DNA of 64,000 bases, from the NCBI GenBank assembly GCA_012845835.1, contig JABAKD010000002.1:5206106-5270105 (forward strand). Reading direction: 5' to 3'. The notes under the pieces are model-generated. The model made no database searches and was not told the DNA's origin. It saw nothing but the letters and a program-made list of their open reading frames with translations. Made by a program: the position numbers and the translations under genes. Source of the DNA: Undaria pinnatifida. Its lineage: Eukaryota > Sar > Phaeophyceae > Laminariales > Alariaceae. Below are positions 50,512 to 61,356 of the stretch, in pieces (position 1 is the stretch's first letter; every line of letters starts with the position of its first letter).

Positions 50512-50578
50512 AGCTTGCAAAGATGAGTTTCGACGAAATCTTCGATCTCACAGCTGGCGTGTATTTTAATTTTTATAA
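50512..50578 (+). repeat. 67-bp duplicated segment encoding a 19-residue peptide start, copy 2
   Basis: Identical to copy 1 except one silent base. Here the frame ends two codons later (ATA TGA). The upstream flank matches 39640-39775 instead of the flank of copy 1. Confidence 0.6.
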
Positions 50579-51115
50579 TATATGACAAAAAAAGAAGAAG
50601 ATAGATGGTGAAGAAGAAAAAAACACTTACACACCACTCCATGGAGTGAGGGACACTCCAACAGAGCGTCATCGTTCGAATGGCCATACAAGTAAGTGCG
50701 GCGTCATACCAAAGGTCGGGGTGCAACAGCAAGTTTCTGAGCTTCTAAACGTAAGACAACTCAACATCTCGCACAAATTTCGCTACCTAGAAGAGCTATC
50801 GTTACACGCATCGCCCCCTCACCTGAGGGGTCCTGTTATTATGTGATGTTAAAGTGCACTGGAAAATGGTGCTGCAAACACTCGATAACCAACACCCCCC
50901 GCCCGCCCCCCCCCCTCCCCCCCCAAGAACAGAAAAAAATATACATATTGCAAAAAAACAAAAATGGCGTTCCGTCGATTTCGGGTTTATTTACGCCTTT
51001 ATTAACTGGAAACCCCTTTTAGAATAAATCAGACACCGAAAACAACCAAAACAATTTCGGATGCCTCCCTTTGTTTAGAATAAACACGATTGAAAAGGAA
51101 GGCAATGTTGTCATA

Positions 51116-51383
51116 GACGCGTGCTACGATAGAGAGGGGTGCACCACTTTTTTTTGGCTGAGGTTCTTCAACTCGGGAGCCTAAAGCCTCTCCCAAGACA
51201 CAGGTTTGGAGAAATCTAAAGTTGCTACACCGAATAAAATATCCCGTGTTAGCCAATCAATGTACACAGCGAGAATCATGCACAAAAAATTGTCAATTTC
51301 CGACGTTTTTGGGTTAAGGAGTGTCTTAAGTCATTCAGAAACCATTTCAGACACAACGTGCTACCTCTATCGCAGCATGCGTC
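51116..51383. mobile_element. MITE copy, near consensus
   Basis: Ends GACGCGTGCTACGATAGAG and CTATCGCAGCATGCGTC, inner CCGACGTTTTTGGGTTAAGG; 268 bp and among the best preserved. Confidence 0.8.
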
Positions 51384-51942
51384 ATTACTTAACTTAATTG
51401 TTCATTTATTTTTCAAATTAATCGCTTAATTCATGAATCTATCTATGCGTGAATTCATTGATTCATTGATTGATTTTCGTTCGTTGATTCATGCGTTCAC
51501 TATTAGTTGGTTCATGAATTAATTCAGAGTCTCAGGTCAGAGGTCATATGGGGGAGCTTTCTCAACCATTGAGAGATCCACCAATCGTCTCTTTTGAAGA
51601 CAAGGTAACTGTCCTCGAGCGCTGGAGCGTTGATCGAGCTCGCATACTCGGAATAGATTACCTTGCTTGGCGGCACGTGCCCTCAAGTGAGCCGTGATCT
51701 GATCAGACGATAAAAGCAAACGAAAAAAACACACAAACGAAACAGATGAGCATCCGCGAAGATGAATGGACAGGATATTGGGGGGTCGGGGGTCGGGGGG
51801 GGGGGGTTCAGAAACAAGGATGGCGTGTCCTTGCTTCAAGGGGGCCGCATAAATAAACTGGAAAGTTAAAACAACAACGTTCACAGCCCAGGGCGGGCGT
51901 CCTAGAGACTTTACGAGTTCGAAAAAAACTGCTACATACACA
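51384..51942. other. no identified gene
   Basis: 51410-51530 is built from TTCATT/GATT words (ATTCATTGATTCATTGATTG). 51775-51812 is G-rich. No gene. Confidence 0.5.
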
Positions 51943-52062
51943 ACACGGCAGCAGCAGCTGTGGCAGCAACAGCAACAGCAACGGCAACAGCAGCGGCAAC
52001 AGCAACAGCAACAGCAACATCAACAGCAACAGCAACAGCAACAGCGACAGCAACAGCAACAT

Positions 52063-52105
<43 letters not shown>

Positions 52106-52106
52106 G

Positions 52107-52199
<93 letters not shown>

Positions 52200-52219
52200 A
52201 CAACAGCAACAGCAACAGC

Positions 52220-52308
<89 letters not shown>

Positions 52309-52318
52309 CGACAACGGA
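51943..52318 (+). repeat. CAG/CAA trinucleotide expansion
   Basis: About 375 bp: GCAACA/CAGCAA units to about 52200, then nearly pure (CAA)n to 52315. Depending on frame it reads poly-Gln, poly-Thr/Ala or poly-Asn/Ser (poly-Leu or poly-Cys on the minus strand). No flanking coding evidence, so I call a microsatellite. Confidence 0.85.
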
Positions 52319-52385
52319 AAATGAAGCAAGCTAAGTACGGCAGCATAGACATTACGTCCGACCCGTACCACGGTAGGGGTGCACA

Positions 52386-52640
52386 TGCGTGCAATGGTAG
52401 AGGCAGCACTTTTCGTCTGAAATGGTTTCTGAATGACTCAAGACACTCCTTAACCTAAAATCGTCGGAAATCGGCCATTTTTTTTCTTTGTAATTCTCGT
52501 TGTGTAGCACCTAGGCCATGGGGTTTTGCACCCGGTTATCAGTTCTACTTTTTTCTAAAGCAGTGTCTGGGAGAGGTCTTAAGCTCCCGAATTGAGGTAC
52601 CTCAGAAAAAATGTGGTGCATTTCTATCGTGGCACGCGTC
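52386..52640. mobile_element. MITE copy
   Basis: Ends TGCGTGCAATGGTAGAGG and TTTCTATCGTGGCACGCGTC, reverse-internal orientation (CTTAACCTAAAATCGTCGG). Confidence 0.7.
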
Positions 52641-52839
52641 TGCAGCGGGTTTTCCCCAGAAGTTTCTGAGCTCAATATATATGTCGCCCGAGACATGACC
52701 TCGAAGTGGCACTCAATCTGTCAACCCGACCGACACTGCCTCCGCGCTAATCGAAACGCCCAATCGTTACACTCATAAAAACATAATATCCCACCCTCCA
52801 GAAAACATTTTTACTTCGACAAGGCATTCGTTTGCGCAA

Positions 52840-53107
52840 GACGCATGCCACGACAGAGGTGCACCACTTTTTTTTCTGAGGTTTCTAAATTTGGAATCTT
52901 AAGACCTCTCCCAAAAACTGATTTTTGGAAAAAAATAAAGCCGCTACGACACCGGATGAAAAAATCTAATGGCCGAGGTACCCCAAAAAAAATAATAATA
53001 ATGCAAAACAAAAATAGGCGTATTTTTCCGACCATTTTGGGTTAAGGAGCGCCCTGTCATTCGGAAAACAATCACACGAAAAGTGATGCCTCTCTCGTGG
53101 CATGCGC
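52840..53107. mobile_element. MITE copy
   Basis: Ends GACGCATGCCACGACAGAGG and CCTCTCTCGTGGCATGCGCC; 268 bp. Compensating changes keep the two ends complementary. Confidence 0.8.
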
Positions 53108-53169
53108 CGCAGTCCGACCAATACGTCTACGCGTTAAATCCTCTACACAACGATGCACTCGTAACAAAA

Positions 53170-53429
53170 GACACGTGATGCTATGGAGGTGCACCACTTT
53201 TTTTTCTGAGATATTCTTCCTTTTTGGGAGCTTAAGATCTCTCTGCCCAACAACTGATTTGGAGAAAAAAGAAACTAACTACCGTATGAAAAAAACAATT
53301 TGCTTACAACGTACACAACGTTAATCAAGCAACAAAAAAGACCAGTTTCCGACGATTTTTTCTTAAGGAGCCCCGTCATTCAGAAAACGTTTCAGACGAA
53401 AACTGCTACCACTACCGTCATCACGCGTC
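53170..53429. mobile_element. MITE copy
   Basis: Ends GACACGTGATGCTATGGAGG and CCACTACCGTCATCACGCGTC, inner TTTCCGACGATTTTTTCTTA. Confidence 0.75.
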
Positions 53430-53639
53430 GAAGAGGGCATCACATCCAAAGGAAAGGGTGGGTTCGACTGATACTACGATGACCCTCCTCAAAATTAGCC
53501 CTTTCCTTTAACAGACCTTTCATGGATGCTCGACGCGAGGAAGGATGCTACTACTAGCAAAAGGACTCCATATAATATATTGTTTTGTGTGCAAAGGTCT
53601 ATCGAACGATGGCGTCGGGGTTCTCAATGGACATCGTAT

Positions 53640-54300
53640 TTCAGGAGATACGACCTGGAGCTGGTTTCAAAGCCGGTGATTTCGCTAAAAAAGAAAGGTT
53701 GGGGGGGCTACCGTAGAACAACTCGTTCTCGGGTTGCGCGATTCGAGTGTCTTCGAAGTCATTCTTCGGGGGTGAGATAGTGAGCCCCTTCGTGTCAAGT
53801 ATCGTCGGAAATTCGTTTACTACTTTGCGAAACCAATGTTTGCACACCTAAACCATGGGTTTTTGTTAGTCGGGTACCTAGCACCTTTTCTCCTCTTCTT
53901 CTACCCAGGGGGGTATAGAGAGCTAGCTCCTCAAGCAACCACCCTCCTCAGAAGGCACTCGAGCAGCCCTCCTCAGAAGGCACTCGAGCAGGAAACCCTC
54001 AGAAGGCCACTCAAGTAGCCACGAATATTTATTGGAGAGCACAACTTGCATCAAACTATTGTAGCACGCGTCAAACTTCCGTCGCACCCCTCGACCGTGG
54101 GCGGATCACAGAAGAAGAAAAATGATGAGTCGTTCTAATGTACCTTCGCCCCCCCCCCCCCCCCCCCGCTCCCGCCAACTTTTCTTGGACAAAATCAGGG
54201 GGTTTTGAAACCAGCTTCCGGCCGTACTTCCTGAAATACGGTGGCCCTTACTTACCAGCCCGATTGATTTCATCATTCGATAGCTCCTGAAAACAGTGAA
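53640..54300. repeat. diverged repeat with a GAAACCAGC core, two copies
   Basis: GGAGCTGGTTTCAAAGCCGG (53651) and GGGGTTTTGAAACCAGCTTC (54200) are inverted relatives of the block at 25710. Between them, 53938-54016 is a short tandem repeat of CCTCAGAAGGCACTCGAGCA. Confidence 0.45.
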
Positions 54301-54881
54301 ATAAATGTATGGAGGTATTTTTTTTCGCATCATCATCTCGTTCCTGGCAAGAAAAGTGTCGAGCAGCTCTATGAAGCGTTCGTTTAAGAAAATCGCAGTT
54401 TTTTTTTGGGGGGGTGGGGTGCAGAGTGTCGTAGAATCAGTGGAATGCTGCGCCTGTAACGCAGCATGCGGTCTTTCTGTGTTGTACTCCATATTGATTG
54501 GTTCCCCCACAGGTTAAAACAAATATAATACCACACAAGGTTCCCTTCCGTGTAGTGCCTGTACTGAAGTGGCGCAAGAAACGAAAGAGAACATCCAGCA
54601 TATGACCGCCTGAGCAAAACAAATACGAAGTATGTAACCTGGGCCATGGTGGTGATGGCTGCTGTGTTCGTTTGTCCGCAGCTCGAGAATCAGGGGAGGC
54701 GCGGGGGGGGGGGGGGGAAGGGGGGGGGGGGCAACCCTCTCGGGGACGGTGTTATCTCTCCCCGTCGTGGCGGGGAATCGTAAACAAGTGGTAGTCCCAG
54801 CACAAGATTCTATATAGGTACGAAGGATTAACATATGCCTGCAAAAAACGATAATTGTTTATGCCTCGCCGTACGATCGTC

Positions 54882-54920
54882 GTCTAGGGTCCATACCCTT
54901 AACCACTCGGGCACGCCGAC
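54882..54920 (-). tRNA. truncated tRNA-like sequence (pseudo-tRNA), 5' half only
   Basis: On the minus strand GTCGGCGTGCCCGAGTGG followed by TTAAGGGTATGGACC is the acceptor, D arm and anticodon-arm start of a class II (Ser/Leu-like) tRNA with a good A box. No T arm or CCA-proximal stem follows, so it is a remnant or the head of a retroposon. Confidence 0.35.
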
Positions 54921-55411
54921 CAATTAAAAGCCGTGAGACACAGGAAATCGCCATAATTCGAAGCTTGAATCGCCTTTTGCGTGTGTGTAATTGTTATCGT
55001 TTGGGCCATGACACCCTCTACAGCAGAACAGTACAGCGTTACGATAATACGCGGGGGAATATATAGAGCAATCAGAGCCCACCATATACAATAATAAACC
55101 GGGCTGTTTATCACGGGTCATGATCCGAGCCGCGGAGCGGCTCAAGAAGATCGTAAACTCTCGCGGTCGATTCCAGTGGGGTAACGAGGTTATCACGGGT
55201 CGAGCCGGATCCAGAAGTTTTCAAATATAACGGGTCAGATCGGGCCATATCGGGTCGGGACAACCTGACCCGACCCGGCCCGGCCCGGGACAACTGATCT
55301 GACCGTGAAATGCCCTGAATCAAACATTACTGAACATCATTATACATCAGGGGTCCATCTGTAAAGCGGTGGTGTGTGGCAGAGCAAAACACAACCGCCT
55401 TATCGGGGGAA

Positions 55412-55645
55412 GCCGCCCTTTTTCTGAGGGTTCCCCATATTTTGGAGCTTAAGACCTCGCCCAAAACCAGATTTGGAGAGAACACTAATGCCGCCGCAGA
55501 ATGAAAAACCGCACGGCCTCTAGGCACGCGACGATATTGAAGGAAAAAAAATGGCGTATTTTCGACGATTTTGGGTTAAGGAGGAAGACCCGTTGTTCAG
55601 AAAGCATTTCAGGCGAAAAGTGATACCTCTATCTCAGCACGCGTC
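55412..55645. mobile_element. MITE copy with lost left end
   Basis: CCCAAAACCAGATTTGGAGA, ACGATTTTGGGTTAAGGAGG, and right end CCTCTATCTCAGCACGCGTC. Confidence 0.65.
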
Positions 55646-55857
55646 AGAAACATGACCGACCGCCCTATTGGGGAAAGCCGCCTCTTTTTCATTCCGGGTT
55701 ATTGTTAATTCAATTCCCCCCGGCGAACCGAGTGCTTTTTCACCGCCTTGTACACGGTTGCGGCGCCCTCCCGCCTTACTAAGACCGCCTTGTGGGGAGA
55801 ACCCCCCGTGCTGTGCGCACTCTCTTGTTGTTGGTAACCGTATCTTGAACGTGTCTG

Positions 55858-56090
55858 GTAATGTTGTTAATGTTGTTAATGGTGTTAGTGTTGATGTTAA
55901 TGTAAATGTTAAAGTTAATGTTAATGTTAATGTTAATGTTAATGCTAATGTTAATGTTAATGTTGATGCTTATGCTAATACTAATGTTAATGCTTAATCT
56001 AATGTTAATGTTAATGCTTATGCTAACGTTGATAATGTTAATGTCAATATTAATGACAATGCTAATGTTAATATTAATGTTGAAGTTACC
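55858..56090 (+). repeat. GTTAAT hexanucleotide-type microsatellite
   Basis: About 230 bp of GTTAAT/GTTGAT/GCTAAT words. It is open on both strands as Asn/Val-, Met/Leu- or Ile/Asn-rich frames, all artefacts. Confidence 0.8.
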
Positions 56091-56448
56091 ACGACGGCTG
56101 AGCTCCACAAGCGAGGAACTAGCGGTTAGTTTGATGCGTGTAGTAAGAGAATCTTTGGTCAAGGACAAGCATGGCATAGAAATGTTGGTCTCGGTTTGAG
56201 CGAACGGATGCCTTCGAAGCAATGTTTTGGGTGAGATATTCAGCTAGCTCCTCCTCATGTTAGGAGCTCAGAAAATTCTTAGAATCTGCGGCGCGCACCC
56301 CTAGTATAGTAGGATGAGTCTGTTTCGATTTCTACAACATATATTTGCTCGAAATAGTTGTCCCTGTGCGCGCGTACAGAGATCGGCCGGTTCCAAACAC
56401 CAGCACTGCTCAACCGGCTGTGTAGATAGAGCCACAGGCACGTCTACT

Positions 56449-56640
56449 CTACTGTATGTATGAGGGAAAAAACACCTCGGGGAATTCTTGTTGGAGGTTG
56501 TTTGTCTCGGTGGGGTCATCGTCTAGGTTGACGAGGAAGTCGCCGTATTCGTAGCTTGAGTCGTCCTGGCAGAAATCCGCGAAATCCTCGCACTGGCGGC
56601 TGGTTCCGCAGGTAGCAGCCGAGTCCAGGCTGCCGTCGCT
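56449..56640 (-). CDS. sulfatase-like C-terminal exon (partial gene)
   Basis: The minus strand shows a good acceptor (TTGTCCGCAG) followed by 63 codons and TAG at 56451-56449. The segment YEYGDFLVNLDDDPTETNN followed by LQQEFPEV resembles the end of the type I sulfatase fold, where a phrase such as DP[TG]E..NL..E.P precedes the final helix. Four Cys upstream (TCGTSRQCEDFADFC) fit a secreted enzyme. Sulfatases hydrolyse sulfate esters, which fits an alga with sulfated polysaccharides, but that is inference. I find no other exon nearby, so this may be a gene fragment. A donor at GAG|GTG (about 56472) is an alternative end. Confidence 0.4.
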   Translation of the reverse strand, partial: SDGSLDSAATCGTSRQCEDFADFCQDDSSYEYGDFLVNLDDDPTETNNLQQEFPEVFFPSYIQ

Positions 56641-57069
56641 CTGCGGACAAAACAATATAACGCAACATAAAGCAAACGGGGAAATGGTTGACAGAAAATA
56701 CCCCTGTGATTTATGGAGGGATTCTTCGAGTTCGTACATACTGCACTGCTTTATGGAAGGATATTTTCGATTTACATCGGAACGGCACCTACGGTACATT
56801 GTCTGAAGGAAAAAAAACTTTTGGTAAAACACAACAACATCGCGGACAGACGAGAAACAGCGAAAAAATCTAGTTATTATTCGGGTTTCCCTTCAAAGTA
56901 TTATTCGGTTATTTTTTTGTCTGGGGGGGATGTTTATGAGTGATTGACGCTAAATTGAAGTTCATGCTTGCTGCACGTCATTGTCGAATCACCATATTCA
57001 TGTTTACGCACACGGAGGGGGCCCACCCCATTTTTTTTTCTTTGTGGGCAAGGCTCTTTCCTCACTCGA

Positions 57070-57240
57070 TTCGTGCCACGGCAGAGGTATACCCCATTTT
57101 TGGCTGAAACGGTTTCTGAATACCTGGGCTCCTTAACCCAAGATCGTCGGCTCCTTGACCCAAAATCGACGTGCACCCAGGCCGTGGGATATATCCATCG
57201 GGTACAGTGTATCTTGTTTTCCCCCGCAAAAAAGAAGTTT
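57070..57240. mobile_element. MITE fragment
   Basis: Left end CGTGCCACGGCAGAGGTATA and the reverse-internal block TAACCCAAGATCGTCGG are kept; the right end is lost. Confidence 0.5.
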
Positions 57241-57743
57241 TTGTACGGCCGGGCACTGGTTCAGTATATTCCGGCCGTATTAATCTACTGATTGGCCCGG
57301 CCAGTATGTTAGTAATAATCGACAATCTATGTGCCCGGCGTAGGGTGGCTCACGGGGAGATTGCTCTCGGTACCCGACGAGGGACCATCAGGCGGAGGAG
57401 AAGATAAGAAGATAGAATGTATACATTAAAGTACCGGAGTCCCGGAGGCCACTCTGAACATGCACACCCGAAGATACCAGAATAGTAATGAACTGAGGGT
57501 GGGTCCCGCGCTAAAGCTGAATGTCTTCTCCGCACCTCAATTTTTTCATTTTTTTTAAAAATCGACGTCTTGTATCGTTCCAAAACGATCAAAAACGACG
57601 TCTGAAAAAGTTTCCCGAAAAAAAAAGTTGCCCTTTGCCGAGAACGTTATTTTTCGCCGCGTTCCCGATCTTTTTTTTTTTCGAGGGAACCTTTCCAATC
57701 GATTCCGCTTGGCCGATCTAGGGGGGGTAGAGCCACTCAGAAA

Positions 57744-58555
57744 GTGGGTCACACTCAAACTGAGGTGCGGACGAGACCTGAAATGGGTGGGTCCCAGGCT
57801 TGGCCGCGAGGCCCAGCTGTTACGGAAGGCGGCGAGTGTGGGCGCATCATGAATGCTGGTTCAGACGAACATACGGTGCTACACACATGGAAGCTAGACG
57901 CACAACGTGGCCTACAGCTTACCACCAAGCTCAAGAACAATCACAAAGAAACAGGGTGGAACGTGTGGTCGAAGATGCCCCGCACTTGCACATGTTTACC
58001 GACGACTGCGCGAAACAGTACAAGGGCAGGCGCAACTTTCGCTTCTTGTCCAACAGCGTGCGGGAGCTGGGCTTTGTTGTCGATCACCACTTCGCGGCGA
58101 CCTTCTATTTCAAAGGTTGCCCCGACGGTATCGGCGGCGTTGCAAAGAGTGCCATGAAACGGGCGGAGAAACACAACCACGTGATCACCGGTGCAGCTGG
58201 CGTGGTGGAGTTCTTCAAGCACTACTTTGAGAAGCTCGGCAAACGGGCAACCGAGGACTACTTCGCATCTTGGACGCCGTATCGTATCCGACGCGCGCAC
58301 GTTAAGCTTATTGGACCCAAAGCGACCTATCGGCCTAAGCCAACTCTGAAGGGCATCAACCGTACTCGAGACACCTACGTCTTCGTCGGGGCGAACGAGC
58401 CCACCCTCAACGCCTCCACCTCTACCAGACTCAGAAGAAATCCACAGGTTCCGGACGTCGTCAACAAGGACTGGTCGTTGGCGAAGGCGGTGGACGTGGG
58501 GCTGGTGTCGGGGGCGGGGCTCGCCGTGAAGATCTCGAAGCCGTACGTGCCATGA
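57744..58555 (+). pseudogene. transposase-like gene of the nested DNA transposon, frameshifted
   Basis: A first frame (57744 to about 57955) gives SDEHTVLHTWKLDAQRG and a Lys-rich stretch. After a frameshift near 57950 the reading continues at VVEDAPHLHMFTDDCAKQYK, FGFVVDHHFAAT-like sequence and CPDGIGGVAKSAMKRAEKH, ending at TGA (58553-58555). The spaced Asp-containing blocks (FTDxCAxQYK and DGIGG) recall RNase-H-fold transposases, in which conserved Asp residues bind the catalytic metal. A downstream exon-like part is at 59029. The frameshift and the early stop make it inactive unless an intron removes them. Confidence 0.6.
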
Positions 58556-59028
58556 AGCCCTGCATGGGTGAGGGAGGGAGGCGGGGCGGCGGGGGGCGTG
58601 GGGGGCGGGGCGGCGGCGGCGGTGGCGGCCCTGGGGGGGGGGAGGATTCCGAAGAGGCGGGCGGCGGGGAGGGGGTCGGTCCACGCGAAGTCGTCGGAAG
58701 TGGCGGCGGAGTCCCAGCGCAGAGGACGGTGGAGGGCTAGAGGAGGGGAGCGGGCCCAGGCGTAGCGGCGGGTCGAAGACAAGGAGTATCCGTCTCACCG
58801 ACCAGGGGTATACCAGTTCCCCGTCCGGAGCCGGAGGAGACTCCGAGGAAGTAGATTCAGATGTTGAGGGATCGGAAGAGGAGCACAAGGCACAGGAGAG
58901 GGCGGGAGGGGCGGAATCGTCTGAAGAGGAGGAAGAAGAAGAACAATAGGAGAGCGAGGGTTCTGTCCCGGGGGTAGAGACAGTTCGTGTAGACAAGGTT
59001 ACTCTCGACCACAAGCTGAACATTTTTT

Positions 59029-59304
59029 TTGTCGTCTTGTTTTTTCTCGGCCTGCCGAGCGTGTGACTACGACAAGTGTTTTATTCCCACCGAGCACCCC
59101 GCTCTTGTCCCTGAGTCTACGGCGGCCGTAGTCGAGGAGATTGTTGTCATGGATACTGGGGTAGACCCCTCTGGAGTGGACCCTGGGGTCGGTTGTAAAA
59201 AGAAGAAGGTGAAGGAAATCAAGTTCGCCAAGAGGAAGAACTTCTGTTTGATGGAGAGGGTGACTGGTACACAGTTTGGGGGATCCTTCTGCGGTAGTAC
59301 ATAG
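59029..59304 (+). pseudogene. C-terminal part of the transposon protein
   Basis: It encodes a Cys-containing ACRACDYDKCFIPTEHP segment, a TGVDPSGVDPGVGCKKKK linker and KEIKFAKRKNFCLMERVTG, then TAG. It lies inside the same transposon, downstream of and in a different frame from the 57744-58555 part. The intervening 470 bp is GC-rich and open only in pieces. It is probably the same ancestral protein. Confidence 0.4.
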
Positions 59305-59980
59305 AACAAGATAGAGCTGGCAAGGTGTTGTGTGTGCCAAGCTCGTTGCGAGTTGTTTTTGTGAATACTGGCACGCACTCCAAGGTTGGCTTGTATAATG
59401 TGGATCTCCTTCGATTTTGGAGGGGGTAGCGGCCGTAAAATAAATGACAACTGCGCCGTGTTGGTCGCTATATCTTTTAACCAAATGAATATTTTTTAAA
59501 TCCGACGCCGGATTCGTCATTCCCGCCCCAAAGGTAGCTTAACCTGAGATTTTCAGGTTCAAACTCGTCGTTTTCAAACCCGGGGTTGTTTTGGCGCCAT
59601 CCCCGGGTTTTGCGTTACGATTCTTAGCCACTGGAATATATTAACATTGATTGAAACCCGGGCAAGACGAACGAACTTTCTTCTCAAATTTTGCACAGTG
59701 TCATAACTTTATCATATGACCATGGCATAAAAAGTTCGAAGTCTGGAGGGTCGATGCCGAGAATTCACGGAACCCCCCCCCAAAATATTCAGCTTTAGCT
59801 CGAAACCCGCCTGAGTAACAGCAGTAGTAGCAATAGTACACTGCGCCAAAGGGGGCTCAACTCGAACATATCCAAGATAGGGACCGCAAAACATATCAAT
59901 AGTTCTATTCTACCATCTCCGTAGATTCTTCGCAGTCATACACATCATGCATCAGACTTGTGCGCAGGCATAAACCAACA

Positions 59981-61356
59981 TTCCCACTGCCTGTGTGGAG
60001 GTCATGATAACGTTGAACCAAAGCGCACCATGCGGAACCTTGCTTATTCAAACAAAGTACATTATTCGAATATCCAATGTCAGTTTCAAACTATTAATAA
60101 TCCTGCCTCTGCTCCAAAAACCCGAATATTGATACCGAACGCCGCAGCTAGCGGAATTAAACCGCAGTAATCGTAACGGAAATATCTGATCAGAATTTGG
60201 GCGATCAAGAGTGCAGTAGGATTAATCCGTTTAAAACCATATAGAAAAACTCTCGATTGCGGTTCAATAAACCAAGCCTAAAATAACCCCGAAACCACCA
60301 ATATATCACCTCAAGTTATCATACTCCCAAGCCTTCGATCAAGCCAATCCAATGCTGAAATCAAGATAAAACTACCAGGAGGAGTCAAATTTCGTCATCC
60401 ACTACTCGAAAACAACCAAACAATACTGCTGTTCCCCAACAGTAATGTACTTCCAAATCTTCGATCAAACCAGCACATAGTGAATCCTACATCCCTCCTG
60501 CTGGTGACAACTGTCATAATAATGCTCATCCTATCCTAGATTAATGCAAACTCAAAAATACCATCCTCAAATCCAAAAAATGCGTGAGAGCATCTCCTTT
60601 AACTAATATTTCATGACCCAAAATATGAGCTAAGATATACCTCCCCCACTCCGGAGTCAGACTTCCCCACTCCGTAGTCACGCCACATTTTGTCCAACCG
60701 GTTCTGCTCTGGTTTAGTCCATACCAAGCTGTCAACACGCGTTGGTATTGCAGGACACTTTGATTAGGACATGTGCTCTTTCAACTAACTATGGAAGCCA
60801 GCATATTCATCATACCTACCTACTCTACCTGTTCAAAGAAAACAAGCGTCCTGCCCGGTCGATCTCCTTTAATATCACAAACAGTCCCCAGACACCTTAT
60901 ACATGAATCCCTTACCAACATACATATGGATCTCCCTGATATAAGATGGATCATAACCGTCATGTTCATGAGGACAACCAACACATAACCACTACTACCA
61001 CGAACCAGGTACCAGCTATATAGGATAAACCGCAAATACACCAATCAATACTGTGATTGTTTCCTCGACCAAGATCAAAAGTCGTATTTTCGGCAGTAAC
61101 CATTTTCCCTCAACTCTTTGGAACAGAGGGAAAACGGTTGATTGGAAATGAATCAAAGTGCCAACTCGTATTATACCCTGCAGAAAAATGCAGTTTTCAG
61201 CAGTGCGCTGACCATATCATCAGGCAATTAATCATCACATCTCTTATCGTATCATATAAACGAAAAATCGACTTGAACTCTTCAGGTACTAACGACCCTA
61301 ATGAACTGTACGTACCACCTGATACACACACAAAAACAACAACACATCAATCAAAT
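59981..61356. other. noncoding internal part of the LTR-type element
   Basis: AT-rich, with no frame that resembles pol, and no repeats that I can support. Confidence 0.45.

Larger units (their letters stand above)
57498..59811 (+). mobile_element. DNA transposon with TIRs and 4-bp TSD, nested in the LTR
   Basis: The 2314-bp element has inverted ends. The left end starts GGTGGGTCCCGCGCTAAAGC. The right end, read inward, starts GGCGGGTTTCGAGCTAAAGC; both continue TGAAT (26 bp, five or so mismatches). The target TGAG is duplicated at 57494-57497 and 59812-59815. The empty site survives in the other LTR (AACTGAGTAACAG at about 62643), which proves insertion. The internal transposase-like gene is broken. 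A 4-bp TSD is compatible with superfamilies such as Sola, but I cannot assign it by eye. Confidence 0.85.

Noticed and set aside
51808..52386. 192-residue Leu-rich and 115-residue Cys-rich minus-strand open frames
   Set aside because: They are translations of the CAG/CAA microsatellite with no flanking coding support.
55779..56222. Asn/Ile-rich and Met/Leu-rich open frames
   Set aside because: Produced by the GTTAAT microsatellite; no domain and no splice context.
57941..59023. 360-residue minus-strand open frame rich in Ser, Pro and Arg
   Set aside because: It is antisense to the transposase-like gene, whose plus-strand blocks (FTDDCAKQYK, DGIGG) make sense; the minus reading is composition-driven.
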